A DNA stretch of 64,000 bases, taken from Megaleporinus macrocephalus (taxonomy: Eukaryota; Chordata; Actinopteri; Characiformes; Anostomidae). A model generated the notes under the pieces. The model did no database searches. It was not told the origin of the DNA and was given only the letters and a program-made list of their open reading frames with translations. Location of the stretch: the NCBI GenBank assembly GCA_021613375.1, contig CM038702.1, positions 29,839,349 through 29,903,348 of the forward strand, given 5' to 3'. A program made the translations under genes and the position numbers. Position 1 is the first letter of the stretch. Each line of letters starts with the position of its first letter. Positions 32,243 through 44,359 of this stretch are shown one piece after another.

Positions 32243-34100
32243 TTGTTAAGGTTATCTGCACATATACACAGTGCCTTCTCTAAAATCTCTACAATATCAT
32301 TTCAAGGTGAAAAATCATTAGGTGATGAATCTGGTGAACAAGATGAGATTGAGCAGGAGCAATTAGAGTCACTCATAGGTGATAGTCACACTAAAATACA
32401 ATCACACCAAGTAGCAATGATGGAGCCTACCTCCACCACTTCAAAGAGAGTTGGTCCCAGGAAATCTTCACGGGAGAGAAAGTTTACCACCAAAATGTTT
32501 GAATTAAAGCATAGAGAGGCTTCCCAATGGGAAAATAAATTCATCAAGCTATATGAATGCTGGAAAAAACAAGTGAGAGCTTCATGAACAAAACTTAAGG
32601 CTGAGTGCTCTGACCAAGACTTGAGTGAGATGATGGATGCTGTTGAAGGGCTGGAGACAAAATTAAAAGAGATGTATGAAAATATACGATCTCAGCTGGC
32701 GCCTTCCACAGAGGTTAGAAGAAAGATGGATTCCTGCATAGCAGTCACAACTGATTTGATGGGTCTAATGAAAGTACGGTTGAGTGAAGTGGGGCAAGAG
32801 GATTTTGATGCTAAAGCGGAAAATGCAAGGCTTCATATGATGCTTGATAGAGAGTATGCCCAGTCAATATTTGATACCACAGCCTCCAGATCCACTGTTC
32901 ATAGTTACCACTCTCATTCAATAGAACAGCAAAGCATTACAGCAAAAAGAGCAGAGTGTGCTGCACAGTATGCTGCAAAGAAGGCTGAAATTCAGATGGA
33001 AGAGGCAATTGCTTCGCAAAGGCAAGAGCTTAAAAGACTAGAAAATCAGAGAGATCTCCAAGTAATAGCTGCTAAGCTTAAGGTGTACTTTGAAGCCGAC
33101 TCAAGTGAGGCCTGTCACGAAAATAAAACTGTGCATAGTGAGATGGCTAATTCTTCCCAAGTGCCTTATAAAGGTGTTAAAAGGGAAAAGACATGTAAGA
33201 ACAATAATTATCAAACAAACTACACAAACAACGAGGCATCTTTAGCACAAGTCCTGCATGACACAGTAGTTCTTACCAGACTTCCCACACCTGAACCTGA
33301 CGTCTTCTCAGGAGACCTACTCAAGTTCTTAGAGTGGAGCACAAGTTTCAAGACACTGATTGAACAACGATGCACAAGTTCAGCTGATAGGTTGTTCTAC
33401 CTTCAAAAATACATTGGCGGTGAGGCGCGGTCTGTATTAGAAGGAAGCTTCTACAGAAAGGATGATCGAGCTTACGACCAAGCATGGGAGGCATTGAACT
33501 CTCGCTATGGCCACCATTTTGTAATCCAGCGTGCATTTAGAGAAAAACTGAACAACTGGCCAAAAATTAGTGCAAGGGAATCAGCTAAACTGCAAAAAAA
33601 TTCAGTGATTTTCTAATGACCTGTAGTAATGCTATGCCTCACATCAAAGGGCTTCAGGTGTTAAATGATTGTGAGGAAAACCAAAAAATGCTCCAGAAAC
33701 TCCCTGACTGGCTGACCTCTCGCTGGAATCGTCATGTCACAATGTGCTTGTGACAAACAGAAGAATACCCCAGTTTCAAAGAGTTTGCTGAATTTATGGC
33801 ACAAGAAGCAGAGATTGCATGCAATCCCATAACATCCCTTCATGCATTGAAGTGCAATGATGAAAGGCCATGTAGAGAAATAAAGCGTCCAAAGGCTAAT
33901 GCATTCATCACAAATGTGAAGGCATCAGACAAATTAAGTACCGATAACATGTACATGCTGTGGAGAAAGTCACTCCATGCACAAATGCCAGAAGCTTGCA
34001 AAAATGTCTGCAGAAGGCAAGAGAAACTTCATATTTCACAACAATCTATGCTTTGGTTGTCTTAGAAAAGGACACAATTCAAAGGAATGCAAGAATAAAG
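32243..34100 (+). pseudogene. BEL gag region (broken)
   Basis: Frame 32243-33616 is interrupted only by a TGA at 32585. It encodes a charged, coiled-coil-like N-terminus and then a DUF1759-type capsid region (TPEPDVFSGDLLKFLEWS, about 33285-33340). A seven-A run at 33594-33600 marks a frame change, and TGA at 33751 interrupts the new frame. Another frame change near 33970 leads to a nucleocapsid zinc knuckle CFGCLRKGHNSKEC (34049-34090), with Cys and His in CX2CX4HX4C spacing. Confidence 0.88.
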
Positions 34101-34440
34101 CTACCTGTGGCATATGTAAGAAACATCATCCAACGCCACTGCACGAAGACCGTCCTTCTATTGCTACAAACACACCTAATGCTGTGCAGGTGGTAGAAAA
34201 CACATCTTTCCTTTCTTGCTGCCTAAACAGATGTGATGGTGGGAGCACATCCATGATTGTGCCTGTGTGGATTTCTTCAACCACCTTCCCTGAAACAGAG
34301 ATCTTAGTGTACGCCTTATTGGATACACAGAGTAGCAACACTTTTGTGGATAGAGAGATATGTGAAAGGATGGGGGCAGATTTGGAGCCAATCAAATTAG
34401 CTTACCACTATGATGGGGAAAGATTCCATTGTTCAGAGTG
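34100..34440 (+). pseudogene. BEL aspartic protease region
   Basis: The same frame as the zinc knuckle continues to LLDTQSSNTF (about 34316-34345), the BEL form of the retroviral-type protease active site. A frame change near 34408 then leads to the next block, so protease and reverse transcriptase are no longer in one frame. Confidence 0.82.
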
Positions 34441-36158
34441 AGAGAGTTAGTGGACTAGGAGTTAGAGGGTTTTCCTCACCATGCTTTATCAACTTGCCAC
34501 CTGCCTATGCCAGAGATTTCATTCCACTTGAGCGTTCTCACATTCCTACCTCTGAAACGGCCAAAGGGTGGAAACATCTGAAAAGAATAGCACAAGAAAT
34601 AACAGTGCTAATGGACTGCGAGGTTGGACTACTGATTGGTTACGACTGCTCCAGAGCATTGGCTCCACGACAGGTCATCACAGGATATGACGATGAGCCA
34701 TACGTAGTCAAGACTGATCTGGGCTGGAGCATCGTAGGCAGTCCACCACAAGCCACGACATCAACAGAAGTGACTGGATTGTGCCATCGTGTATCAGTGA
34801 AGGAGCTTCCACTATTGACACCAGCCACTATTATCAGAGCACTTGAATCAGATTTCAAAGACTTAAGCCATGGGGAAAAGAGTATATCACAAGATGATAT
34901 ACAGTTCATGCAATTACTGAATAAGAGAATACATCAGAATGGAGACGGTCACTTAGAAATGCCCCTTCCCTTTAAGACACGCCCACAACTGCCAGAAAAT
35001 AAGCATTTAGCTCTGGTTCGTCTAAACCGTCTAAAAATCAAACTTGAGAAAAATCTCAAATTCAAAGACGACTACCTTAAGTTTATGGAAGGTGTGTTCA
35101 AGGACGGTGAGGCAGAAAGAGCTGAATTCCAACCCAAAGCAGGAAATGTGTGGTATATTCCTCATCAAGGGGTCTATCACCCTAGAAAACCAGAAAAAAT
35201 CAGGGTTGTGTTCGACTGCTCTGCCAAGTATGGTGGCACATCTCTGAATGACCACTTGCTGAGTGGCCCTGATCTTACAAATGGGCTAACAGGAGTGCTC
35301 TGCAGATTCCGTAAGCATCCAATAGCAGTGATATGTGATGTGGAAAAAATGTTTTACATGTTTCATGTAAACCCACACGACAGAGATTACTTACGGTTTC
35401 TGTGGTGGGAGAAAGGCAATACAAGTTCAGAGCCAAAGGAATATCGCATGAAGGTCCATCTTTTTGGAGCGGCATCCTCTCCTGGCTGTGCAAATTACGG
35501 AATGAAGTATCTTGCAAGCCAGTATGAAATGGATCATCCTGCAGCAGCCAACTTTATCAAGAAGAATTTTTATGTTGATGACGGGATTGTTAGCGTCGAG
35601 TCTGTGGACACAGCCATTCAACTAGTCAAAGATGCACAAAACGTGTGTGCAAAAGGGAGATTACACCTCCACAAGTTAATCTCCAACAACAGAGAAGTTC
35701 TGGAGTCAATTGCTCAGCGTGAACGAGCTAATGAAATTCAGGATGTAGACTTGAATTCCAAAGAACTTCCAGTTCAAAATGTGTTGGGTGTAAAGTGGAG
35801 TGCAAACAATGACACCTTCTTCTTTAAAGTCACCCTGGACAAGAAACCAGCAACACACAGAGGAATCCTCTCAACTGTAGCGTCTGTGTTTGATCCGCTA
35901 GGCTTCCTGGCTCCCTTCCTCCTACTGGGGAAGAAGGTACTACAGGAAATGTGCCAAAGAGGCATTGGGTGGGATGATCCACTGCCCAAAGAGTTAAAGC
36001 CACAATGGGAGAGCTGGCTAGATGACCTAGAGACTCTGCAAAAACTCCATATTCCAAGGTGCTTCATCCCTGACAACCTAGGGAAGGTACAGAGGACTGA
36101 ATTGCATCACTTTTCAGATGCGAGTAGCCGTGGGTATGGTCAGTGTTCATATATTTGA
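34410..36158 (+). pseudogene. BEL reverse transcriptase and RNase H start (longest intact frame, 582 codons)
   Basis: An uninterrupted frame with the end of the protease region, then RT motifs: RVVFDCSAKYGGTSLN, AVICDVEKMFYMFHV, LFGAASSPGCANY and the catalytic YVDD (35571-35582). RNase H begins with LHHFSDASSRGYG before a TGA at 36156. The catalytic residues look intact, but the frame cannot be expressed with the rest. Confidence 0.93.
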
Positions 36159-36640
36159 ATGGTGAGTGAAGAAAATGTGCATTGCTCATTAGTCATAAGT
36201 AAAGCAAGAGTTGTACCCACAAAGGTAGTAACCATTCCAAGGCTGGAGTTAACAGCTGCAGTCAGTCTCCTCAGCAGTCAGTGGTATGCTAAAGGAGGCG
36301 CTAGAGCTCAGAATTGACCAGGAGTATTTTTGGACAGATTCACAGGTAGTTTTGGGCTACATTAACCCGGAGCTTCTGGTAGGTGATCCTGAAATCAAAA
36401 CCACACAAGTACTACAAACAAAAGCAACAGAAGAGGACAATTTTTTGGACAGCCTCAAAAGGTTCTCAAAATGGCATGAAGTACTGAATGTTATAGCTTG
36501 TATTCAACAGCTAGCGAAAAGAGACAAAACTGTAGATCTCATATCTGTTGGACAGAAGGAAAGCCAGTCTTGCGCTTGTGAAATTGGCGCAAAAAGATAC
36601 CTTCAAAGAGGAAATGCGTTCCCTGAGTAATGGTAAGCTT
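36159..36640 (+). pseudogene. BEL RNase H remainder
   Basis: After the TGA the same frame continues with RLELTAAVSLL, then a frame change near 36275 leads to YFWTDSQVVLGYI (about 36325-36363), the RNase H aspartate motif. The tether to the integrase looks shortened, and another frame change occurs near 36565. Confidence 0.82.
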
Positions 36641-37900
36641 TCAAATAGCCATCAATTGTTTCAGCTCGACCCAATAATGCACAATGGTATTCTCAGGGTG
36701 GGAGGGCGATTAAAGAATGCTTCTCTACCTTTCGACTTGAAGCATCCAATAATCCTGCCAAAGGATGGTGTAGTCACATGCTTGATCTTAGATTACTGCC
36801 ATGAAATGCAGCACTAAGGCAGAGGGCAGACCCTGAACGAACTGAGAGCAAATGGCTATTGGATTTTATGTGGCAGCAAAGTTGTGGCAAACCACATCAG
36901 ACAATGTGTTACATGTAGGAGAGCCCGCAGGCCAACAGAAACGCAAAAGATGGCAGATCTTCCTACCGACCGCGTGGAACCTTCGCCACCATTCTCCTAC
37001 TGTGGAATGGATTGCTTCGGACCTTTTCATTCAAAACAGGGTCGTAAAGAAAGTAAAAGATATGGACTTAATCACCTGTCTATCGTCAAGGGCAGTACAT
37101 ATAGAAATGTTGGAAGATTTAACAACTGATGCCTTCATAAATGCTTTGAGGTGTTTTCTAGCTATTTGCGGCGCTCTGAGACAAATTAAATCAGATCAAG
37201 GCACAAATTTTGTTGGGGCAAAAAATGAATTTGTGAGGACACTAAAAGAAGTGGATCAAGACAGACTGGCTGCCTTTTTGGCTGAGAAACAATGTGACTT
37301 CACTATGAATGTACCTGATGCCAGCCACATGGGAGGCGTGTGGGAAAGGCAGATCAGGACAATCAGGAGTGTTCTAAACTGTGTCCTTTCACAGAGCACT
37401 GGAAGATTAGATGATGCTTCTTTAAGAACATTCTTTCTATGAGGCCATGTCAATTATAAATTGCCGCCCACTTACCACCGACAACCTCAGTGATCCAAAA
37501 GGCCTAGAACCACTTACACCAAACCATTTAATCACTATGAAGTCTTCTGTCCCGCTGCCTCCTCCAGGAAAATTTGTTGCAGAAGATCTGTATGCCAAAA
37601 AAAGGTGGCGCAGAGTGCAATATCTGACTGAACAATTTGAGTAGATGGAGGAAGGAATATTTAGCAAACATAACACTCAGACATCGCTGGCACTCTCCAA
37701 GACGAAACATGATGATTGGGGATATTGTCATTGTCAAAGAAGATGATGTGCCTCGCAATGAGTGGAGATGAACTGGTGCGAAAGGCTAAAATACAAATAG
37801 GAACTAGAAAGCTTGGAGTAAAGGGGCAACGTCTAATTAAGCCATCCATTATTGAGCGTCCCATTCACAAGTTAGTAGTACTTGTAGAAAGCAACTAAAG
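36640..37900 (+). pseudogene. BEL integrase and C-terminal domain (broken)
   Basis: It contains HPIILPKDGVVTCLILDYCH and HIRQCVTCRR, the zinc-binding HHCC region split by TAA at 36815. The core catalytic residues lie in YCGMDCFGPF (about 36999-37028), IKSDQGTNF (about 37187-37213) and GGVWER (about 37330-37347), but frame changes near 37068 and 37432 separate the parts. A DUF5641-like end (SPRRNMMIGDIVIVKEDD, about 37698-37746) follows. Confidence 0.88.
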
Positions 37901-38024
37901 TGGATTTAAAAAAAAAAAAAAAAACTCTTGAGGAGAGTTTGTTTGACAAATGAGTTTGTTGGCAGAGACAGTTTGGGAAATTACTAGATTTATTCACACT
38001 TGCATAAGGCTTATCATAAATCAG

Positions 38025-38038
38025 TAATTTGGTGGGAG
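38025..38038 (+). other. Polypurine-like tract before the 3' LTR
   Basis: GGTGGGAG directly before the 3' LTR start is the best candidate for the plus-strand primer site. It is short and interrupted by one T. Confidence 0.5.
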
Positions 38039-38634
38039 TGTAACTGTCCCAGAGACATATTTTTGTTTAAATTGTTCATTTTTGAATTTCATGATTATTT
38101 ATGTTCACAATCTGCTGAAAAATGTTTGGAATGTATAATTGTGGTTAAAAAAAAAGAATTTCTGTTTGTGAAACGATTTGTTTAATGGTAAAGGATGTGT
38201 CACGTGACTGGAATCTAGTGTGAAGAACCGTTGGATTATGGGTCAGATCCAGCGTGTTTGCAGAGAGAGAGAGACATGCGGTACCAAACCAATTCAGTTC
38301 TACACATGGTCTAAATGGCGCACACGGTAAATGTGTATATTTGTTTATAATGTTGTTTAATATGTCTCTACATTGATTATGTGAAGCAGACTGTGTTGAT
38401 TTGTGCAAGATTTGCTATTTTTGTTGTGCTTATGTGTTTTGAAACTGTTTAACTACGGACACTAGTAGAGAGACTGAGAAATGCACATCCTGAACCAGGT
38501 TCTTTATTTTTTTTGTAGTTTTCACGGTGTCAAAAGACGGAGACAGCGAGAGAGAGAGAAAAGAAATAAAACAACATCAGAAGACATCTGTATGATTCGC
38601 GTGGCCGTTATTTCGCTAGACCAGTGTAGCAACA
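38039..38634 (+). repeat. 3' LTR of the BEL/Pao element
   Basis: 596 bp, TGTAACTGTCCC to GTGTAGCAACA, followed by the CTGAC duplication. AATAAA at 38565-38570. Confidence 0.95.
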
Positions 38635-38639
38635 CTGAC

Positions 38640-40840
38640 ATTTCAGAACATTTCACACATCAAACCACTCTGAATGACTGTTTATATCTTAAATTTTCTA
38701 TTATATATTTATATCTTTAATTAGATATTTGGGAAAAAAATGATAAATTCTTTCCTCAGCCAGCAATTTAGAAGCTCAGATTCAGTATTAAGTTTGGTGA
38801 GATAATTACTTTAGTTCCACATCAACGTCCACACACCAAACACGCACACTATAACACACAGTGAGATTATATGGAAAAAGGAGCATGCTGACCTTTCGCA
38901 GGGCACCTATAGAAAACTTGCTTAAAATGTTACACCAGGCCACCAGCATTTAGAATCAAATCAGCTGACCATGACTGTGCTAAATCACTCCTTTTCAACT
39001 CAAGCTCAAGCAACAGTAAGAACCCTAAAGGTTTAACTGCTGTGGATAGTGTTCTGAACAAAAGACTGCAACACTGAGTAAAGTAATACTTCAGTGTTAT
39101 TTCAACCAAATCTCTATCTGCCACAAAATCAACCACGGACACATTCACCTGTACGCAAAAAAAGTAAAATAACAGAAAACCTTTATACTTAAATCCAGTG
39201 GGTAGCTCTTTCAGGTCAATAAGTACTCTCTCTCTTCTTTCCTGAACACAGAGAAACAGCTAAAATTATAGACATCAATGATACAATACAGAAGCAGGAC
39301 ATAGAGATACGCTTAAAAGTGCTAATTGACAGGAAAAGGTTATAACAGTTGTTCGAAACATTAGACCATGTGCCTGTTGCTACCATGCAGAGGATAAAGT
39401 ATGAGAGCTGCTATTTGTCTTTTTACTCTTCTTCATCAAATATTAGCGCTTAAAATGTGATTGCGAGACAACTGTATTAAGGAATTAAACCCAAAAAACG
39501 AATTCAGAGACAGTAAAATGGTCCTTTGTAAAGAAACTTACCAAAACAGAATCATTCTCAGTGTTAGGGATGGAAACCAGATGTCTAAAGCATTTAATGC
39601 ATTTAAAAGCTACCTTACAAAAAGTTACTTTACAAAGTGATAAAAATTTGCCACCTGGTGCCTGAGACATTATTTAATAATAGCTTTCGGAAGGTTTAAA
39701 TGTAAAAAATACATTTTAAAATTCATACTTTGCAACAAGGTACAGGGTGCTGTAGGGCAAAACAGTTTCTTCAGACTAACCACTATTGTACCGTTACCCA
39801 GATTACATATAAAACATATGAAGCCACATGTAAATTCGCTAATTGGTATAAATATTGAAAAAAGCTATAGTAAATTAAAAGGCTGGATTTGCTGTACTGC
39901 TGTAAAACATCAAATCACTCTAAATTACTTTGTTTACATCATATCCAGTAAACTATGCATGCATTAAAAAACTAACTTTATTTTTCCTAAATAACAACTA
40001 AATAAAGGTTAAACAGTGAAACAGTAGGAATGAAACTTTCACAGTACTGCAAAGGTCAACACATCAACAACAAATCTGGTTAGGAGTATAATAATATTAT
40101 ATATTTATACTTTATTTATTTATTTATATATTTTAATATACATCAGTTAGATGTAGCTAAAGTTATTCAGAATGGTTTGATGTGAAATGTGCCTTGAGTT
40201 GGCCTTAAATACATTACCTAATGCCTGAGACAGTATTGTTTGATAGCTAAAGTTTTAACTGAGATTAATGCATTCATGGTAAGAAAAAGATGCGTGCAGG
40301 GCTGCGGTAAGGTAAGAAACCATGCTTACATTTTAACAACTAAATTATTGTGAAAATGTGAAAAATGCATGGAATCTTAATCCATGTCATTCTCTTGTTG
40401 CTGTGTGGCTGCTATTACGCACAGTTACCAGTAGAGGACAGTACTATACTGGACATTAAAGACAAAAACAGACACCTTGGAGAGATGTGTAAGTGTTAAG
40501 CGTAGCCTTCAAAAAGCTGTTATAAAACTGTCTATTTTATCAGTGCCTTACTCTTTATTTTGCTTGGAAAATATGACTGACATTCATCCAAACAGCAACA
40601 GACTAGCTGCTTGATGCTCTGTTTATATAAAATAGGCCATATACAGTGTATCTTATAAATGAAAGCTATAAGATCAGCTGGGGAAATACATATAAGTATC
40701 AGAACATCACCCTTTAATTAATTAATGGCTGTGGATTTTTCCTCACATTCTTAACATCTGCAATGGTAAACTTGAGATTGCCCTGTTTTATTCTGCATGC
40801 TTGTGTTTTGTTGCTATTTTGTGTTTGTTTTCTGTTTGTT
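38640..40840. other. AT-rich intergenic DNA right of the BEL element
   Basis: No supported gene. Contains T- and TATTTA-rich runs (40095-40140). Nothing else recognisable. Confidence 0.5.
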
Positions 40841-40860
40841 TGTGTGTGTGTGTGTGTGTG
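40840..40860. repeat. (GT)n microsatellite
   Basis: About 21 bases of GT, followed by a C-rich (CCCA)n stretch at 40911-40937. Confidence 0.9.
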
Positions 40861-40960
40861 TTTTTGTTTATCGCATGTGCCACTTTGACAGTTGCTTAGC
40901 CAGTTGCCTAACACCCCCCCACCCACCCACCCCACCCTCTGGTGTCGAATAACTTGCTCA

Positions 40961-41004
40961 GATTACCATGTGATTACCATATCATTACCATCTCATTACC
41001 ATAC
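40961..41004. repeat. 11-bp tandem repeat, four copies
   Basis: GATTACCATGT, GATTACCATAT, CATTACCATCT and CATTACCATAC follow each other head to tail. Confidence 0.95.
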
Positions 41005-41373
41005 CATGGATGGTGATGATACCTATTGATTCCTGCTTTTACTCCCTTTCCTTCGCCAACCCTAAACAGGCACTCCCCCCTCACTTTTTTAGCACAGGTA
41101 AGACACATCATGTGTTGCATAACCCATTGCTGATTTTAATAAATAATAAGAGAATTGCACAAGGCCTGTCGAACTCGAAGAACTCATGACCAGAGCATGC
41201 CATCATAACATTTACTATCTTTTATAAGTATAGAAAGGTATGTTTTACAATTTACAATCCAATGATCTGTAAACATATGTGATTTTTTTAAATATGTAAT
41301 GTTAGTAAAATGGTAATGAACAGAAATAAAAGCTTCTAAAATCTTTGTAGAATGTAAATCAGTGTTTCTGTCA

Positions 41374-41498
41374 TCTGGCTGCATGGGCGTGGTAGTGGGG
41401 GAAAAGTGGACCTGACTACCCAGGGCCCGAGTAGGGAGACATGACATTGAGAGTGTACAGGGCCCAGAATTTGCTGCTATGCCCCTGTCTGGCTGCAT
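41374..41498. mobile_element. 103-bp insertion flanked by 11-bp direct repeats
   Basis: TCTGGCTGCAT occurs at 41374-41384 and again at 41488-41498, exactly bracketing 103 bases that start GGGCGTGGTAGTGGGG and end in CTATGCCCCTG. The inside (GGGCCCAGAATTTGCTGCTA) resembles a dispersed fish repeat. An 11-bp duplication suggests LINE-type insertion. Confidence 0.7.
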
Positions 41499-42079
41499 CT
41501 TGGCATCTATGGCATGTAATAGATTTTTGTATCTTAGCTTTGAAAGGCATGAAACCTTTTGGACGGCTAGTTCCACTTTTGACTTGCAAAAACCGCTAAG
41601 TTGGACAGTTTTGGGGTTTAGTGGCTTGTAGAGGATTTTTTTGTATTTTACATTTTTAAGGCTCCACCAACAAGCTGGTAACAAATACTCGGTAAAAATC
41701 CACAAAAAATTAATGGTTCTGTGTTGCACTAAATGGGTCTGTCTTTTAGGCACAACCTGGGGACAAGCCTTATTCAATACAGTACAATAAAACGCAGACT
41801 GGTGCAGCCCAGAGGATGATCGGATTGAGTCTTGAGTTCTTTTAGTTTCTTCTTTTTAGAACTTTTTCCTGACATTGTCTCTCTCAGCGTGTTCATTGTG
41901 TATTTGGACCTAGATTTCTGTAAAGTGGTTTCGGAAAAATGCCTGTAGTAAAAAAGAGGGATGTACCAATAAAACTGAACTGAGTATAGAAATGGGACCA
42001 TGCAGGAATGGAAGGATGTAAGATGGTTATACACTTGAGGAACTATATGTCACCGTGGCTACAGGTTTTACTCTTCCAC

Positions 42080-43020
42080 AATTCTTTAAATATTATTGTG
42101 CATCACAGTTAAGTTGGCCAGAAGAGTTCTTCCTGTTCAAATGTTTCCATTCGAAGCCTCAAAGCCCTTTAAGAAGCCTTTGAAAGAGGACATCAGTGGC
42201 ACACTGCAGATATTCCCTCTCTCTCGTTCTCGTTCTCTCTCTCTCTCCCTTTCCATTTCAATACTGAAGAGAGTTTTATTTAAGCATGGGCTTGAGAGTG
42301 GCCGTGAACTGCAATTTTCCCCAAAGTGCTCCAATCCATCACGGGGACAGCAGCAAGTCCCAACTGCTATGCATCACCTCAGTTCACTGAGAGAGAGAGA
42401 TAGAAAGAGAGGGAGGTTGCTGTGGGTGGGATTTCTTGCCAGCTGGGAGTAGCAGGCCACTAAGCTAGTACAATATCCCAATATTAATGTGGATTTTAAT
42501 TTGCGACTTTCAATTAGAACCATCTCCTCCCAGGCGGAACCCACTGAATCTGTGCTTTCTCTAGGCTGGAGGGTATTCGCCGCAACACAATTAGGCTCCT
42601 TAAATGTAAATACAGCTACCAAAATCTCAGTGACGTGTGTAATATGTGCCTTGTCTACAGTAAAGTGTTGAGAGACCTCTTCACAGCTTCATGCGAATGA
42701 GGGGATGAAGGGGGTCAGTAAGCCAGTGCAAGTGTGTTGGAAAAACAAAAGCATTAGTGACTAGACGGCAGAGTAAAAGACGCAGGAGAGTGGGTCGTGG
42801 CGATGCAGATGTTTTAATTGTGTTTGTCTCTGTGTGAAACATGATTAGTGTTCCTGCTCATTAACAAGCTGATGGGCCCCTCGTTTTTGATGCCCTGCTA
42901 ATGGGCTAACACGCTAACGCCTCACATATTGGGTACCGGACGTGCGGGCTGCAACAGAATCTAATCAATGCTGACAGCAGTGCACGCACTTAATTGCTTC
43001 ACAGCAATTAGATCATCATT
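42080..43020. promoter_or_regulatory. Candidate conserved non-coding cluster
   Basis: After repeat-poor, higher-complexity blocks at 42080-42420 (broken by a CT microsatellite at 42220-42255) come 42480-42670 and 42800-43020, with many homeodomain-type TAAT/ATTA cores (for example TTAATTTGCGACTTTCAATT and CAATTAGATCATCATT). No open frame with codon-like structure and no transposon signature. Conservation is inferred from texture only. Confidence 0.4.
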
Positions 43021-44093
43021 TGAGTGTATGCGTGTGCCTGCATGTGTTTGTGGGGTTTTTTTTGGGGGGGGGTTACTTTACTGTGGTGAGATACATCAGA
43101 AACTCTTTTAATCTCTTGTTAATAGGGAACATTTGTGTTTATGTATGTGATATAGAAATAGAGTGTGATGGGATGTGGGCATGTATGTGTGTGTGTGGCC
43201 TTGCACTTAGTTGTTTGTGGGGACAGAAACCTTTAACATTTATAACAATGTGTGGACATGTGGTTGATCACTATAAAGAAAAAAGAAGATTTTTGGAGTC
43301 TAAATATTGTAAGTTATGATATGCTCACAAGTACACTACCTCATTACCAAGAAATCATTTTACGATAGTTTTAAGATAAGGTTTTTGCCAACTATATGTA
43401 TTTGCACTACTGGGCAGACGAAAATCATTGTTGAAAATCATCATGGTCCATTATGAAACTTGCCTAGGATATGCAGCTTATTTATTTATATTTATATTTA
43501 TATTATTTATATATTTATTTATTTATATATATTCTTTTAACACATTCATTGCGGAGGTAAATGCAGTGAGATATACATAGATATAAACAATAAAAAGATA
43601 GAGGAACTGACTTACTTGGCTCTTTTATAAAGCAAACCATGTTGTGGTTCAGAGGATGTGCAACCCTGCCCCATAAAAAATCCATTGCCTCAGTACACCC
43701 AGTCAGAGAGATGAGTGGAAGAGGGGGAGGGCGAGAGAGAGAGAATGAAGAGTGAGGATGGGAAAAGGTTGATGTAGAAAAGAAGAGGGGAGGAGCAACA
43801 GAGGATAGGAGAGGAAGAGAAACAGAGGCCTAGTAGAGGAAAGAGGAAAGTGTGTGAATGTCAGTCACATCTCTCTAATCTCTGATTTGCATGACTTACA
43901 GAATGTAGATTCTGTAAATCTAAATGGTCAGCTTACCCTAGGTCACTTAATGATGGGTTAGTTTTAATTTCTGTAAACAGAACCACCAACAGGTCTGAGA
44001 TGTAACGCATTCTCAAAGGGATGCTTTTTCCATGTCCTTTTCCTTCTTCTAAATTGGATTTTATATATCAGCTATATAATTATACATATTTAT

Positions 44094-44345
44094 ATACAGG
44101 CAAAAGTATATGGACTTCTGACCATCATACCTAGCTCTGTAACTGATGTTCCAGTTTATCCTAAAAGTACTTTGCAGGATTGAACAGTGGAGTTCCTCCA
44201 CACCAAAATCATCAAATCATGTCTTATTGGACCGTGCTTTGTGCACAGGGGCACAGTCTTGCTGGAACAGGAAAGGGCCTTCCCCAAATTGTTGCCACAA
44301 AGTTGGAAGCATAAAATTATCTGAAATGTCTTTGTATGCTGTATT
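44094..44345. mobile_element. Mariner-type MITE fragment
   Basis: Begins GGCAAAAGTATATGGACTTC, like a known fish mariner terminus. Inside are CCCAAATTGTTGCCACAAAG and GGGGCACAGTCTTGCTGGAA, degraded transposase pieces in mixed orientation. Confidence 0.55.
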
Positions 44346-44359
44346 AACACTAGTTTAAG

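Larger units (their letters stand above)
31108..38634 (+). mobile_element. Full-length BEL/Pao LTR retrotransposon with CTGAC target duplication
   Basis: A 7.53-kb element with paired LTRs (31108-31704 and 38039-38634), flanked on both sides by CTGAC (31103-31107 and 38635-38639), the 5-bp duplication typical of BEL/Pao. Gene order is gag, protease, reverse transcriptase, RNase H, integrase, with BEL-type features: a DTQS protease motif, YVDD, and a C-terminal domain containing a WHSPRRNMMIGDIVIV-like block. It is broken: in-frame stops at 32585, 33751, 36156 and 36815, and frame changes near 33594, 33970, 34408, 36275, 36565, 37068, 37432 and 37640. It cannot encode full proteins now. Confidence 0.95.

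Noticed and set aside
31108..38634. Endogenous retrovirus with envelope gene
   Set aside because: Gene order and motifs are BEL/Pao, and nothing between integrase and the 3' LTR resembles an envelope.
42096..42622. Overlapping frames of 118, 65 and 82 codons
   Set aside because: All contain Ser/Leu or Arg/Glu runs from the CT microsatellite. No splice or homology support.
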